A DNA stretch of 64,000 nt from Channallabes apus (taxonomy: Eukaryota; Chordata; Actinopteri; Siluriformes; Clariidae), in contig CM060124.1 of NCBI GenBank assembly GCA_030522415.1, positions 20,455,754-20,519,753 of the forward strand, read 5' to 3'. A program made the position numbers and the translations under genes. The notes under the pieces were generated by a model that made no database searches, had not been told where the DNA came from, and was given only the letters and a program-made list of their open reading frames with translations. The first letter of the stretch is position 1, and every line of letters begins with the position of its first letter. Below, piece after piece: positions 35,759 to 46,499 of this stretch.

Positions 35759-36914
35759 TCTAGCACCAGGATTTTGATGTGTTTGTCTTTATCTGGTTAT
35801 TGTAGTATTTTCAGGAATTTTACCAACCTGCCTCCACGTAACCCTCAACCAGTGATGGGTCATCAAAGTCAATAAACTCTTTTCTGTAAGATATTGCAGC
35901 TTTCCACTGAACACCACATTTAATTTTCCTCAGCTTTAGTTCCAGTGGACACCTCGTAACAATACCTAAAGTTAAAAAAAGACATTATACTGTATTTCAG
36001 CTTCTGTTTTCCTACTTCTCCTAAAGTCAGTCAGACAAAGAAATAATGTCAGTCAGACCTAGTCCACCCAAAATGCGTGTGTGTGGGTGGGAAAAAAAAG
36101 TCAGAACGTTGTGGTTTGCAACTGCCAAATACAGTGTAACCCCGGATTACAAGTAACTCGGTTTGCAAACGCCTCCTATACTCGTTCTAAAGTACGTGTG
36201 CGTCAATCATTTAGTTAACATCTGTGCGCACGTATACTGTTTACTATAACACTGTGACCATGTGTGTGTGCATAATGCATCTTTTATTTTGTTTTTGCAT
36301 GTGTAGGATGACCTTCACACACAAGTTTACCAAATAGAGACTCAGCCACATGCTTGTAAGAGTGAGTCTCTAGTTGGTAAACTGGTGTGTACGGTATGTG
36401 TGTACACAGGTGTGTGTGTGAAAGTTGTCCTACACAGCAGCCCCCTTCCCTCCTCGAAGAGGCCCCTCCTTGCTCAAAAACCTATTGAACTATAAAAAGC
36501 AAACAACTCAACTGTAATAAATATATGAGATATTTATTAATCTGTATGAGAAATAGAAAAACCACCCACCACTCCCTCGAGGCAATCCTACTCCAGATAG
36601 TGCTTCCAACACAGAGCTTTTCCCAGAACTCTGATCTCCAATTACTGCGATAGTTGGCAAAGCCAAATCTTCATCAATACCAATCAGTCTCAAAGAGTCG
36701 ATTAGATCAATCAGAGGACGAACCTTCTCATCCAAATGACTGTGGAACACCCCTTCCATTTGTTTACTGTGAATAAATAAAATGCATCAAGATTTACATA
36801 TTTTTAAAAAAGAATCACATGACACAAGTTCATGATTGTTTTATCACTTTTTACTGACCTGCTTTCACCAGCATCAGGAATGTCTTCATAACTACTATGC
36901 TCACTCTCCATCAT
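24052..36914 (-). CDS. mx: Interferon-induced Mx dynamin-like GTPase (13 coding exons)
   Basis: Mx proteins are large cytoplasmic GTPases that self-assemble and block viruses. Coding exons on the minus strand: 36914-36859, 36766-36570, 35965-35828, 35562-35408, 35318-35180, 35073-34875, 34792-34714, 34528-34406, 34311-34168, 34090-33838, 25854-25778, 25669-25451, 24276-24052, all with GT-AG borders. They join in frame to 2004 bases (667 residues plus stop), slightly longer than the usual 620-640. Seen: P-loop GDQSSGKS near residue 62, dynamin signature LPRGSGIVTR across the exon 3/4 border, DLPGI, TKPD, a stalk with RGRELPGF, and a C-terminal GED ending LSNFV. ATG at 36914 (second ATG 36911) follows an acceptor, so exon 1 is untranslated. 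The exon 10 donor (34168) is uncertain. About 35 residues before RGRELPGF look unusual. Not distinguished from other fish Mx paralogues. Confidence 0.88.
24553..25369 (-). mobile_element. Tc1-like remnant in Mx intron 13
   Basis: TA-flanked ends cactgcctggcca (24553) and tggccaggcattg (25369) are inverted. A transposase fragment reads on the minus strand from about 24990 to 24720 ([13 protein letters not shown], then [12 protein letters not shown]). It is internally deleted. It corresponds to the elements at 1-515 and 58202-58369. Confidence 0.8.
25886..26769 (+). mobile_element. Tc1-like element with 175-bp inverted repeats in Mx intron 11
   Basis: TA-flanked. Both ends read caggtccttctcaaaaaatt inward, and near-identical inverted repeats span 25886-26060 and 26594-26769. 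Between them a partial transposase reads [27 protein letters not shown] (second Asp) and [19 protein letters not shown] (Glu). The N-terminal half is deleted, so the copy is non-autonomous. Confidence 0.85.
26790..26860. repeat. (CATA)n and derived microsatellite
   Basis: Tandem cata units, decaying into tatata. It lies between two Tc1-like elements within Mx intron 11. Confidence 0.85.
26842..28441 (-). mobile_element. Tc1-like transposon with damaged left end in Mx intron 11
   Basis: The right terminus ends gaaagccactg at 28441 with its subterminal region ccgaatacttttgaaagcc, and the left side reads the inverted counterpart from ttcggcccccttgaactttt (26871). The outermost left bases are replaced by tata-rich sequence. 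A 3' fragment of the same family is at 48385-48698. Confidence 0.8.
27144..28074 (-). pseudogene. Tc1-like DD34E transposase, two frame breaks
   Basis: Begins [18 protein letters not shown] at 28074 with the first helix-turn-helix ([17 protein letters not shown]). A frame break near 27935 follows KEYGTT. The frame then continues for about 260 residues: [44 protein letters not shown] and [10 protein letters not shown], so the catalytic triad is complete. A second break at FCKEE removes the normal C-terminus. Non-functional as it stands. Confidence 0.88.
28590..28740. repeat. Tc1-family terminal fragment
   Basis: Carries the phrases aagtatttgattcccaagca and tagtacttggtagagaaacc, which are characteristic of a Tc1-type subterminal region in fish. 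Neither terminus is present. Confidence 0.5.
28745..28840. repeat. (CT)n(TA)n compound microsatellite
   Basis: About 40 bases of ctct followed by about 55 of tata, adjacent to the hairpin at 28842-28912. Confidence 0.95.
28842..28912. repeat. Short perfect hairpin
   Basis: ctactcattgcatcaca (28851-28867) and its exact complement (28886-28902) are separated by 18 bases. Partial pairing continues outward (aggta with tacct). Confidence 0.8.
29149..30235 (+). mobile_element. Decayed Rex1-like LINE in Mx intron 11
   Basis: Fragments of the same reverse transcriptase as at 14939-16393 are present: a [21 protein letters not shown] stretch, NSTSIIKF (FADD box lost), [25 protein letters not shown] and the terminal [19 protein letters not shown] (29581-29640). 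Large internal deletions and stops are evident. The 3' end is gtgacaagtaaaatttgaat near 30230. Confidence 0.8.
30749..30895 (+). repeat. tRNA-like SINE, copy 1
   Basis: A head gtgcattgtctctaagtg, then an A-box-like tggtgtagcggttagagcg and B-box-like ggttcgaatcc, then a tail with taaattacagcaaaattaag. The copy at 31560-31705 has the same head and tail but a different tRNA-like centre. Confidence 0.55.
30954..31206 (+). mobile_element. Solo-LTR-like insertion
   Basis: TGTGGCG...GCTACA bounded, 253 bp, GC-richer than its flanks, with agtaataaac as a possible poly(A) signal. A sequence like the joined flanks without it exists at 22458-22515, so it looks inserted. No coding region. Confidence 0.5.
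31267..31404. repeat. Foldback element
   Basis: Terminal arms ccagccggcacgaata (31267-31282) and tattcatgccggctgg (31389-31404) are complementary except for one base. An inner pair, cgagtaacg (31330-31338) and cgttactcg (31371-31379), nests within. Confidence 0.75.
31560..31705 (+). repeat. tRNA-like SINE, copy 2
   Basis: Shares head and tail with 30749-30895. The centre reads tggtgcagcaggtaagtct (A-box-like) and gggttcgatccctgcg (B-box-like). Confidence 0.55.
32194..33353. mobile_element. hAT-like non-autonomous element (tentative)
   Basis: The left end caggggcgggctggcc and right end gggccagccctg are imperfect inverted repeats of a kind common in fish hAT elements. The MITE at 32731-33300 sits inside. 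No clear 8-bp target duplication was seen. Confidence 0.35.
32731..33300. mobile_element. MITE with about 45-bp terminal inverted repeats
   Basis: The left end ggcgcttttccactgcatag, then cgacacgacacggttcagtt, is mirrored by the right end ctgaaccgtgtcgtgccgtt, then cagtggaaaagaggc. It has no coding capacity. Confidence 0.75.
33354..33826. other. AT-rich Mx intron 11 sequence
   Basis: No repeat or gene recognised. This is the stretch just downstream of Mx exon 11 in the direction of transcription. Confidence 0.4.
35694..35755. repeat. (TA)n microsatellite in Mx intron 4
   Basis: About 60 bases of uninterrupted TA within the intron between Mx exons 4 and 5. Confidence 0.95.
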
Positions 36915-37152
36915 CTTGGGGAAAAAATTACATGTATAACTTTTGTATCTTTACTTTAGCATTTTTTAAAGTGAAATGTATCTATCATGTCATAGAAACA
37001 AAGATATTTTACTTACCCAGCTGTCTAAAGCAACCTGATTACCCAAAGGATGTGAATAAACTGTGATCCGAGTGGCTCTTTATATATATATATGCAGGCA
37101 CACACACCTAGATAAACTGAAAGTGATTCAAGTGGCTTTAGACACACATGCG

Positions 37153-37154
37153 CC

Positions 37155-37226
<72 letters not shown>
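37153..37226. repeat. (CA)n microsatellite in Mx intron 1
   Basis: About 74 bases of CA repeats between the presumed untranslated first exon and the start-codon exon of Mx. Confidence 0.95.
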
Positions 37227-37227
<1 letters not shown>

Positions 37228-37292
37228 CACAGACACACACACACTAACTTGGATGTGGATGGAGAACTTCAATAAAAATACCAAGTACTTAC

Positions 37293-37405
37293 ATTCGTGC
37301 AATAAGTGAAGAAAGCAAAAGTAAAACAGCTAAATGTCTGCCCTATATGTCCTCTTTGGACTTTCCAGGTAGTAATTAGATAGTAATTATACCTCTTTAA
37401 ATATC
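37293..37405 (-). promoter_or_regulatory. Presumed Mx promoter and untranslated exon 1
   Basis: On the minus strand a TATA-like gatatttaaagag (37404-37392) precedes a short stretch ending in a strong donor (gcacgaat then gtaagt at 37292). This matches the acceptor before the start-codon exon at 36914. gaaagcaaaagt at 37311-37322 resembles an interferon-stimulated response element with two mismatches; such elements drive Mx genes. Exon 1 limits are inferred. Confidence 0.35.
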
Positions 37406-37905
37406 TTGTTTATCTCCCACACCCTTGGGACAGGACAAAGTTTTTTGATGAATTTTAGAAAAAGCACACAAAAAAGTAACTCAGTGATACAAACACTAAG
37501 AGCAACTAAACTAACCTTTCATTCACTACTACATAATTTTTTTTATACGTTAACAGATTGGAAAATATACTAACATTATTTTTTTATTACTGGTGTGTTT
37601 TTTATTTTATTGAAACGGAGAATAAACCAATAAACATTTATAGCAGCGAGGACATAATCAAACATTAAACATTACCATTAACTAACATGCAGGTACAGCA
37701 AGGGGATTACTATATTTGTTTTATTGCCACCAGTCTATTTATTCATTAACTTGATTGCACAAAAACATGAGTCAGTCACTGACCTGTTTCTGTATGAGTT
37801 GTTTTTAGTTTTATTTATTTTTTGCAATTGAATTGAACAATTGCAAGCCACTTGTCCTCCTTAACACCTTTACACAACATTCCAGTCTGTAAGGATTTTT
37901 TAAAT
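37406..37905. other. AT-rich interval upstream of Mx
   Basis: No ORF or repeat assigned. It separates the presumed Mx promoter from the BEL/Pao remnant. Confidence 0.4.
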
Positions 37906-40846
37906 TTTGGTAGACCTCATTTTGTCTACTCAGTGCTCAGCCTGTATTCTGCTTGTCCCGTTTGGATCCAGGGAACCCCTCAATGAAACACACAAGTCAG
38001 TGCTCAATGAGATGTTCAAAGTTTCTTGTGGAAGACAGAAGACTACTGCCGCAGTCAATTCCATTCGCGGAATAGTGGTTTGTTTCAGGGGTGCTACGCG
38101 AGAATTCCCCATCATAAAAGCACAATGTGTGAGTCCAACAGCATTTACCAACTTGAGGTATGAGACAACTCCATATCCCATCTCACTTACATCTGAAAAG
38201 TGATGAAGTCATGCTGTAGTTGTAACTCCGAAGTCAACTGGTTTTATGCATCTTGCCACACTGAACTCAGACAATTGGTGCAACTGTTGTAGCCAGGCTT
38301 TCCATCTTTTTGCACACTGTTCAGGAATGTCGTCATCCCATGTGAGTTTTTCTCTGAACTACTGCTGCATTAATATCTTGGCTTGCAGTATAACAGGTGC
38401 AAGGAAACCCAAGGGGCCATAGATTGAACTAGTGATTGACATGATTCCTCATCTGGTCACAGGTTGTTCTTTTAACTAATCTTAAACTTGAACATGTCTG
38501 AATTGATGCACCACAACACCCCTAGAGCTCTCTCGATAGGAAGTGCATCTTTACTCAAATCCAAATCTCCATTCGGCCAGCATAGGAAGCGCAGCAAATT
38601 TGTGTCTTTTTCTGGAACTCTCACCTGATAATACATGGCTTTCACATCTGCCATCATGGCACCTTCCTCTTGTCTGAAGCATGTAAGCCCTCCAATGAGT
38701 GAATTCGTCATGTCTGGTCCTTGTAGGAGCTCGCTATTCAATGATACTCCCTGGTAGCTGGCAGCACAGTCAAAAACCACTCTTAGCTTTTTCTTCTGAG
38801 GATGATATACACCATGGTGAGGTATATACCACACTTGACCATCTTGTCGACTTAAGTGAGGTGTAGGGACCTTGACTGCATGACCTTTTTCAAACATATC
38901 GTTCATGAAGTTTGCATACTCCTCGTGAAAGGAGCGGTTATTCTTGAATTTCCTTTTGAGATTTAGTGCGTGCTGCATGGCTGCACTTCGGTTGTTGGGC
39001 ATTTGAATAGCTGCTTTCTTGAGTGGAAGACCGATGTAGGGGTGATTGTTGGTAAACTGCAGAGAGTTAGATACAGAGTCTAAAAACTGATAATCCTCTT
39101 GTGACAACTCTGCTTTATCATCACAATTCCGTTAAGGAAAATCATGGTTGTACTGTTCCACACTTTCAATGGAAATTCTGTTGACTGTAACACTCGCCTG
39201 TTTGTTGTCATACATGCTTTCCTCGACCGATTCTCGAAGAGGTCCATTCAGAGTCCAAGAGCAGTCTTTACTGCATGTGGCCCATTGTGCCTGCTGTTAA
39301 TGACTTGCCATGGTTCTAGAAGCTTATACACTTTGTTGCCTATGAGAATTTCAACTCCAGCATCAATCTGAGGCAATTTCACTTCACTGAGGTATGGCCA
39401 CTTATCAATGTCATGCTGTTGTGGAATGTTTTCCCTTGAGACTGGGATGCTCTTTTGTGTAAACACTTTGGAAAGTTCGACAAAGGTGTTTTCTTCCAGA
39501 CCTCCAAGTCAGTGAGCACATAGCTTTCTACTTGTTTCTTCAAGTTCATGGTGCTTAACATCATGTCAACTTTTCTGCCTTGAACATTTAACCGCCTTGC
39601 TAATGACTCCTTACAGAAATTAGCAGAACTACCTGGGTCCATAAATGCATACACGTGTACTGTCTTGTCACTTTTCTTAGACTTTATTTTAACAGGTACT
39701 ATGGAGAGAATGCAATTGTCTCCAGCCCCAGTACAGGCGCTTGTTTCATGACTCACTGTAGCAGGCAAGGGATTAACTGTATCAGTTTCATCAACTTTTA
39801 CCATTACCTGAGCTGTGTCTTGTGCGGCAATGTGTAGCATGCGAGGATGTTTCATTAAGCACGACTGACATGTGATTCTTCTTGTGCAGTCTTTGCTTAA
39901 GTGTCCTTTTACTAAAGATCCAAAGCAAAATGAATTCTTTCTCAAAAATTCCAATTTGTCTTTATATGTCTTAGCGTTGAACTGGTAGCATTCATCTAAG
40001 GTATGACTTTTCTCACAGAATGCACACGGTTTAGTGAAAGCACTGATAACTGATGCACCATTACTTTTTGCAGTAATCAAGTCTTTATGATTTTCACCAA
40101 CTGCACGAACTTGGCTCTTTTCCGACTGCGCTCCTCGTACTTGTATGCATGGGCCCTCCATCTTTCACGCAATTTGTATTTATTATCAGTTTTGAGATAA
40201 TAATCCTCATGTTGGTAGGGTTATCTAACTCATCCATGTACTCAATGTCTTGCATAACATTGCGGAAAGTTTTCAGAAACAGGCAGAAACACTTAATGAC
40301 TTTCCATCCTCTGGCTTTATTTCAGGCCATTTGAATGCCTTTTGCATCAGTGCTGTTGCAATTTTTAGCTCATTTCCAAACCTGTCATGTAACAGTCTCA
40401 TTGCTTCTGCATAACCAATATAATCTGGCATATGCTGGCAGCCCTTCACAAGATCTCTAGGCTCTCCCCTAGTATACTGCTCAAGAAAGTATAGCTTATC
40501 AGTATTGCTATCAGCTCTGGATTCAACAGCATGTTCAAAAGCCTTCATAAAAGACCTGTACTCAAGCGAGTCTTCATGAAACAAGTGAACATCGCGCTGA
40601 GGTAAAGAAGTCTGCCTCTGACTCTACGCAAGCATTTCTGTGATATCTGTCTGACGTTGCATAACTCTCTGAAGCTCTACTGTATCGATATTATGGCGTG
40701 AATATGCATAGTCTTGGGTAGACCGTTGCTTTAAAGTACTTGTCTTCATAGGTCTGACGCTTACGAGCACATTTGAATGGGCTGCCTCAAGACGTAATGA
40801 CGTTCTGCCGTATTTTAATAACACAGTGTACTCATCATGTTCAGTA
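37906..40846 (-). pseudogene. BEL/Pao retrotransposon remnant (Gag, protease, RT, RNase H)
   Basis: Minus-strand order: Gag tail (VELQRVMQRQTDITEML, 40824-40627; YTRGEPRDLVKGCQHMPDY, about 40500), zinc knuckle region (CAFCEKSHTLDECYQF, then CQSCLMKHPRMLHIAAQ, about 40040-39840), aspartic protease (VYAFMDPGSSANFCKESLAR, about 39650), RT (VVFDCAASYQGVSLNSELLQ, MMADVKAMYYQVRVPE, LRFLCWPNGD, 38760-38580) and RNase H-like sequence (LVNAVGLTHCAFMMGNSRVA, PRMELTAAVV, 38150-38000). Frames change several times, and integrase and both LTRs are missing. The 5' side is cut at 40847 by the second copy of the TA transposon. BEL/Pao assignment rests on the characteristic RT and RNase H blocks. Confidence 0.85.
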
Positions 40847-41817
40847 CAGTGGGAGCCATGTCAAACAGCCGCCTGGAGCATGATAGATCCATGACGGAAT
40901 CATAAGGGCACCATGCACGCTTCGTGCACGGAATGTGATGCCCCGCGATGACGCAGTTAACGATGCCCCGCCCCATAAACGCCCCCATGCGCTTTCTAAA
41001 AAGATGGTTGCAATGCCGTATAATTCCGCCAGATGGAGCATTGACTGGCACAGTTAACTGCAGTGTCCAGGAAGCCCAATACCATATCTTTAATATACAG
41101 ACAGTTCTTGTATTCAACATAGTTTCATAAATAGATGACGTGGTAAAAAACAACAACAACAACAAACCGATTAATAAAACATATTTGTTAAATCACTCAA
41201 TACACAACCCATGATGATTATGCTATTTATTATTTAATAATGAATTAATAAAACTAGTTAGTGAAATATTTTTTAAGACATCCTGAAATAATCCTTAAAG
41301 ACACGGTAGCGTCTGTAATTTGTCTATACCGATCATTGTAGGTACGGAATAAAAACGCGGGCTATGTACAGTATTTTACATTACGGTGTATTTTACCTAG
41401 TTCCATTTAATATACTGATAGATAATATTTTGCTGCAAAGTAAAGCTCAAAATGTAACGTCTGCTTGGGTTTGTTTTTGTTATATTTTTGATGATGTTTT
41501 TTTTTTCACTGATAGTCAACAAGTGGCATAAGAAAGGCAATTAATGGCGCATGCAACCTGGAACAAATATCTGCCCATATGGATCAGTATTTCTTTAGTC
41601 ATTTAATCATGCATAATGCTCCCCCGTCAAAAGATCTGATGGGGCATTAATCACTTATCACAACTGTGAATGGATGCGGCAGCAGAGACAGATTAAATCC
41701 CCATAAACACTTGGAAACAATAGTAAAAAAGTTCCAGCGGGTTAGCGCCTGTTATACTAATGTATTTTTAGTGATTTTTTTACTGCTTATATTTCGTTTG
41801 GTTTTTACGCAATTTCA

Positions 41818-41825
<8 letters not shown>

Positions 41826-41859
<34 letters not shown>
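41826..41859. repeat. (GT)n microsatellite
   Basis: About 34 bases of GT directly beside the SINE copy. Confidence 0.9.
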
Positions 41860-41860
<1 letters not shown>

Positions 41861-41894
41861 ACGAGAGAGAGGATACTCTGACAAGACCAACTTC

Positions 41895-42050
41895 CGTGTG
41901 GCTCCCGTGGCGCAATCGGTTAGCGCGTGGTATTTATAAAGCAGTCCAGGTGACGGAATGCCGAGTTCGAGCCTCAACTAAAGCACAGATTTATAAGCAT
42001 TTTACTGCATATCGTGCTGTGTATGTGACAAATAATATTTGAATTTGAAA
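41895..42050 (+). repeat. tRNA-Ile-derived SINE, second copy
   Basis: Same element as 16750-16905 at the homologous place: ggctcccgtggcgcaatcgg head, gagttcgagcctc B box, ctgcatatcgtgctgtgtat body and aatatttgaatttgaaa tail. Confidence 0.75.
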
Positions 42051-42787
42051 GTAAAACTTAAAATTTAACTTCTGCTTGGGTTTGTTTTCGTTATATTTTT
42101 GATGTTTTCGCTGATAGTCAAATTGGCATAACAAATTGATTAATGGCGCATAATATCTGGAACAAATATCTGTCCATACGGATCAGTGTTTCTTTAGTCA
42201 TTTAACCAGCATAATGTCCCACATCAAAGATCTGATGGGGCATAAATCACTCATCACAACTGTGAATAGATGCGGCAGCAGAGACAGATTTAATCCCCAT
42301 AAACATTCACACTTGAAAACAATATACTAAAACAACTAAACAGTTCTAGAGTGTTAGTGCCTGTTATCACAGGACAGGAATCACCTACAGGATACTACTG
42401 TATTTTTACTGCTCATATTTTTTACCCTAGTTTCATTTGGTTTTACGCGATTTCATGTGTTATTTGTGTGTCTGTGTCTGTGTACAGTGTGTGTGTGTGT
42501 GTGTGTGAGTGCGAGAGAGAGCTTACATGGTGATTTGTCCAAGGTTACTAAAACTTGGCTTACTACCTATAAAAATTATTTCAATTTAACTCATGGGCAT
42601 CAATCACAGATGACACGACAAATTATATACTCTGAAACGTTCATTTGAACATTTAAAAATATATACAAAAAACATAAATACTAATGTTATCATGGTGTAA
42701 ATTATTAACATATATATGTTAATATACTCACGCAAACTAAATTAAAACAGATGGGCTATTTAACAGATCATAATATGTTATATATAT

Positions 42788-42788
42788 A

Positions 42789-42842
<54 letters not shown>
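42788..42842. repeat. (TA)n(CA)n microsatellite
   Basis: Compound dinucleotide tract within the second transposon copy. The first copy lacks it. Confidence 0.9.
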
Positions 42843-42843
<1 letters not shown>

Positions 42844-43359
42844 GTATAAAAGATTAGGTCCTGCCCTTAATTAATTCATATTATAATTACTTTTACATAG
42901 TACAGTATAGTTACTGGACTGACATGACCAAAACTAGCTATTTCATTTAGCCTTTCTAAAATCAACCAATCTATCATTTATAATCAGAAAACATAAAACA
43001 TATGATCTGTTCAATAGCCCATCTGTTTAAATTTAGTTTGTATTTTTTATTATTCATAAGACAACCTTTCAGTTTTGTAAATATTTTAGTTATTGTTAGA
43101 ATTATTTTATATATAAAGGAGCTGTTTCTACTCTCTTGTTCTCTTCCTCATAGATTTGATATTAACGTGTTAAATCTTTCCAGTTGCTATCTTCCTGTCT
43201 CCTCTTGCATCTGTTCTTAAAGGTGTGAACGCTCCCACGCTCACCTTCCCATACTCTCTTCATGTCTCTCTCTCTCCCCCTCTCTCTCCCTCTCTCGCTA
43301 TCTCCCACTGTCTCCTTCCCCCTCTCCCCCTAACTCGAGCCAACATCTTGTGATCTGTC

Positions 43360-43575
43360 TCTGCACGGACACCTCTATATCTTCCTCTCCTTTGATTCTT
43401 CAGGATCTCACCAGGACATTTACAATGGTTCATGCTCTTTGTAGTAACATATGTCTATAGCACAGGCGTTTGGTCAAACATATATAAACCCCATCTTTTG
43501 CTGTTAATAAACAGAGACCTTTCTGACAGACAACGTGTGTGTGTGTTTGACTGAGTCTCTCCTGGCGCCAGAAAA
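43360..43575 (+). mobile_element. LTR-like promoter block (tentative)
   Basis: A TATA-like acatatataaacccc is followed about 20 bases later by gttaataaacagag and then ctctcctggcgccagaaa, an order seen in U3-R-U5 ends followed by a primer binding site. No internal genes follow. Confidence 0.25.
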
Positions 43576-45480
43576 GCTTACCGAAGCACAGCGGACAGAC
43601 CGAGCAACTCGCCTCTTCTACTACAAAACTTTAGAAAAACTTTACAATCTGGGGTCTCATCTAACCTTTTCTCTCCAGGAAGGTAAGTTAAGTAGTATTT
43701 TTGCTATTGTACTTCCTTCCTTGGTCAGAAAAGTTTTTGAACCAATAGTTCATTTATGTAGTAAATTGGCATGTATTTGGGTTATATTTTGGAAAAAGAA
43801 ACTTTATGCGTTTTAATTAGTTTTTATTTCGCGTTGTGTTTGACATTACTCGCGTTGATTTATTGATTCAAATTACAACGGTTACAGCGATTGTGGATAA
43901 TTGAAACTAAAACTTGTAACTAAAACTGAACCGGTGTTGTTAGCATTAAGCTAAAAACATACACAGCGCTGTCGTCGCGAGTACCTACAGATGTCGCCAT
44001 TAAAAACACGCGTTTCGAGAAAAGGGATCCCGTGACTTGCCGCGGCTTTGCGCGGCTGCGTGCGGGAAGCTGTGAACATGCCCTTCATTACCTGTAGGGG
44101 GCAGTCGTGTTTCAGTCTGAAGTATTGTGTGTCTACTGAAGCCGAAAATGTGTGCAAATTAAACTGCGCATGCGTGTTTGGAGACGCTGTGCCCGCGCTG
44201 TGTATCAGTCGGTTGGGAATCATCATGGAGGTACAACACGGCGTGGCTGGAGCTGGAGTTTGTCGTGTTCGAGGTAAGTTTAGCTTTCTATTTTGGATGT
44301 GATTCTCGCTTTCATGACTCCCAATTAATGTTCATCTTAATCTCAGGACGTACAATTAGCAATTTCAGTTTTTAATAGTCTGGAGATTCACAAAACACCG
44401 TTTTCGTGTAAAAACCTGAACCTACGGAGCCCCCCAGGGGTCCTGTGGTAAATAAATAAATAAATAAAATAATAACGAACCGAGCGCGTGGATTAATACA
44501 CCGAGATGTGTGTTTCTTACCCCCACACCTCGTGAAAACGGCGTGTTCAGACAAAGGCTCGCCAGTTAGATGCCATTTCTGAACAAACTGAGTCGTGTGT
44601 GTTAAAGCATTAAAAGAGCACTAGCAATAAACGTTTTTTTTCTGAAGCCGAACTTTATCAATGAGTTACGAGTAAAGAACCTGTACATATGTTCATACAG
44701 TATTGACAGCAGCTCTAATTTGTCTAAATCGCATTGCAGACAATAAAAATAAGTCGAGTCATCCTGTGACCCTGCATGCTTAATCTTTCCACACATGATT
44801 CTTGCTTCTCACTTTTTCCTTAATCCCTCGCTGATCTATCTTGTATTTTTCTAACGGTGTCAGAAACTTTGTGTTAGTAGCACTGCTTGACATGCTTGAT
44901 GCCTTCCTCTTTTGTAATTTGCTTTGGATAAAGGCAAACTTACAAAAGATGAAGAAATGCCTAAATGTAGTTGTACGAATAAAAGATTATGTAATGATAC
45001 AATGTAAATATTTTCACAGAAACAAAGCGTAAAGATGAGACATGAATCTGAAGAGGATCTCTTTGATGATTGCCTGGTAAAGCATTGTTTTCTTATTAAT
45101 TATACAATTTATTAATACCTTGAATATAGTGTTTGTTGTATTGGACAGAAGCATATAAATGCAAATGAATATATAAATCTGAGTAATTATTGAACAAATT
45201 TTCATGTTTGGACTAACCCTTTAAATACAAACTCAGCATTCATCATAGGATTTCCTGACACTGTAAAGGTGCAGAGTAATCTATGGAGTGTAGCCATCTC
45301 ATGCCATGTTTTACAATGTTTTAGTGATGCAAGATTATTGCTAAAGCAATTTAACCCATGTTTAACAATCTGAAGTATATGAAGTGATGGTCATTTTTTA
45401 TTATCAATTATTTTTATTAATTTTTTCTCTGTGAAATGAAGTCAGCACAGGTTGAAGCAATTCAGATTTTTTTTTTTTGT
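43576..45480. other. Interval without a firm gene; possible exons of a multicopy gene
   Basis: 44224-44272 holds an ATG-led stretch ending in cgaggtaagt, a good donor. 45019-45076 looks like a short exon (cacag acceptor, then SEEDLFDDCL, then gtaaag). They may precede the fragment at 45523-45765. No other feature is recognised. Confidence 0.3.
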
Positions 45481-45522
45481 TTCTCAAAATAAATTATTTA
45501 TTTTCTTGTACATTTTATGCAG

Positions 45523-45765
45523 GGGGACAGACGAAGTGATGCCAGTATGCACCTTCTTAAAATCCTTGTCGTCTGTGCTGTTGAAGGGGAAGAACCGGTT
45601 GGTGTATCCATAATCCTTGAAGGAGAGGAAATTTTGCAATAATGTGGCAATAGCTCTGAGCACTGCGCTACACATTTGAGCTATTTTCAGAAAGTTCTTC
45701 TAGAACTTGATGGGATTAAGCTATCACCAAAAGTGCAAGCTTTAAAGATGAAGTTATCTTAAAAC
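45523..45765 (+). pseudogene. Fragment resembling a teleost SAM-domain-protein-like multicopy gene
   Basis: After a gcag acceptor-like site the plus strand reads GDRRSDASMHLLKILVVC, then VEGEEPVGVSIILEGEEIL. After a frame break it ends in a tail QKVLLELDGIKLSPKVQALK (about 45693-45752) before a stop. This pattern resembles the C-terminal part of uncharacterised proteins present in many copies in fish genomes and often annotated as SAM-domain protein 3-like. The block between the two parts is shortened and out of frame, so it is a decayed copy. The family link is from pattern memory only. Confidence 0.35.
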
Positions 45766-46499
45766 ATTTGATTTGGCTTGACTACAAGTCTTTACATGTT
45801 GTGTTTACATGTTCAGCTTAATGTTTTAATGCGTTATGGTTTCAATGGCATACTTTTAAGTGCACTAGTCCAGAGTGCTGATTTGAATGTTGCAACTTCA
45901 CTGCTTCCGAGGGCTATTAAGTTTTAACGTTTATTCTACAGTTTGTTTAATGTATTTTCTGCTGTATTTTATTTCTAAATGAATGCTGTATTTTATTTAT
46001 TTATTATTTTACACAATTTTGTTTAAAACAAGTATTTCAGGCCCTGGTGCCGTGCAGTTTTTTTCTATGGATGCAAAATTTAGCTGAATGCACTTTTATT
46101 AAAAAGACAACTTGGATCTAGACTGTGAATGTCACAAATATTTGGTAATGTTGGTGAATAAACTGTTTAATTATATTTTAGTTGTGTGATTTATGAAAGA
46201 TATAGATGAAATAATTACTTATGTTTCTTTCCAAAACATAAATTAGCAATGTTTACATTATTATAGGGAGTAATATAAATTGATAAAACCAAGTTAAGGG
46301 AAAATCTCACAAAACAAAATGATAGTAATTTCATAAAATTAAGGTTCCTGCTGATACAATAATGAATTAACTTTACTTGATTATTTTAAATAAATCTAAT
46401 TTGTGCATTAAATATAATTATGTAACTTTTACTTGATTTCTTTTATTGTTAATTTAATTAAGTAAATTTTACCTGACAATTACGGGTGAGTTTTACTTA
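45766..46499. other. AT-rich interval
   Basis: No gene or repeat recognised. A ggtgaataaactg near 46151 could be a poly(A) signal for the fragment upstream. Confidence 0.3.

Larger units (their letters stand above)
40849..43095. mobile_element. Second copy of the TA transposon (one end)
   Basis: Begins cagtgggagccatgtc after a TA inside the BEL/Pao Gag and matches 17941 back to about 13870 in inverted orientation, including the tRNA-Ile SINE but lacking the Rex1-like LINE. Near 43095 similarity stops. No opposite terminal repeat was found before 53 kb, so this copy is truncated or rearranged. Confidence 0.75.

Noticed and set aside
37025..37275. ORFs with His-Thr or Cys-Val repeats in Mx intron 1
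   Set aside because: Produced by the (CA)n tract; the start-codon exon and splice sites show that it is intron.
37311..37322. Firm interferon response element
   Set aside because: gaaagcaaaagt has two mismatches to the consensus and may lie inside exon 1, so it is mentioned only as a weak candidate.
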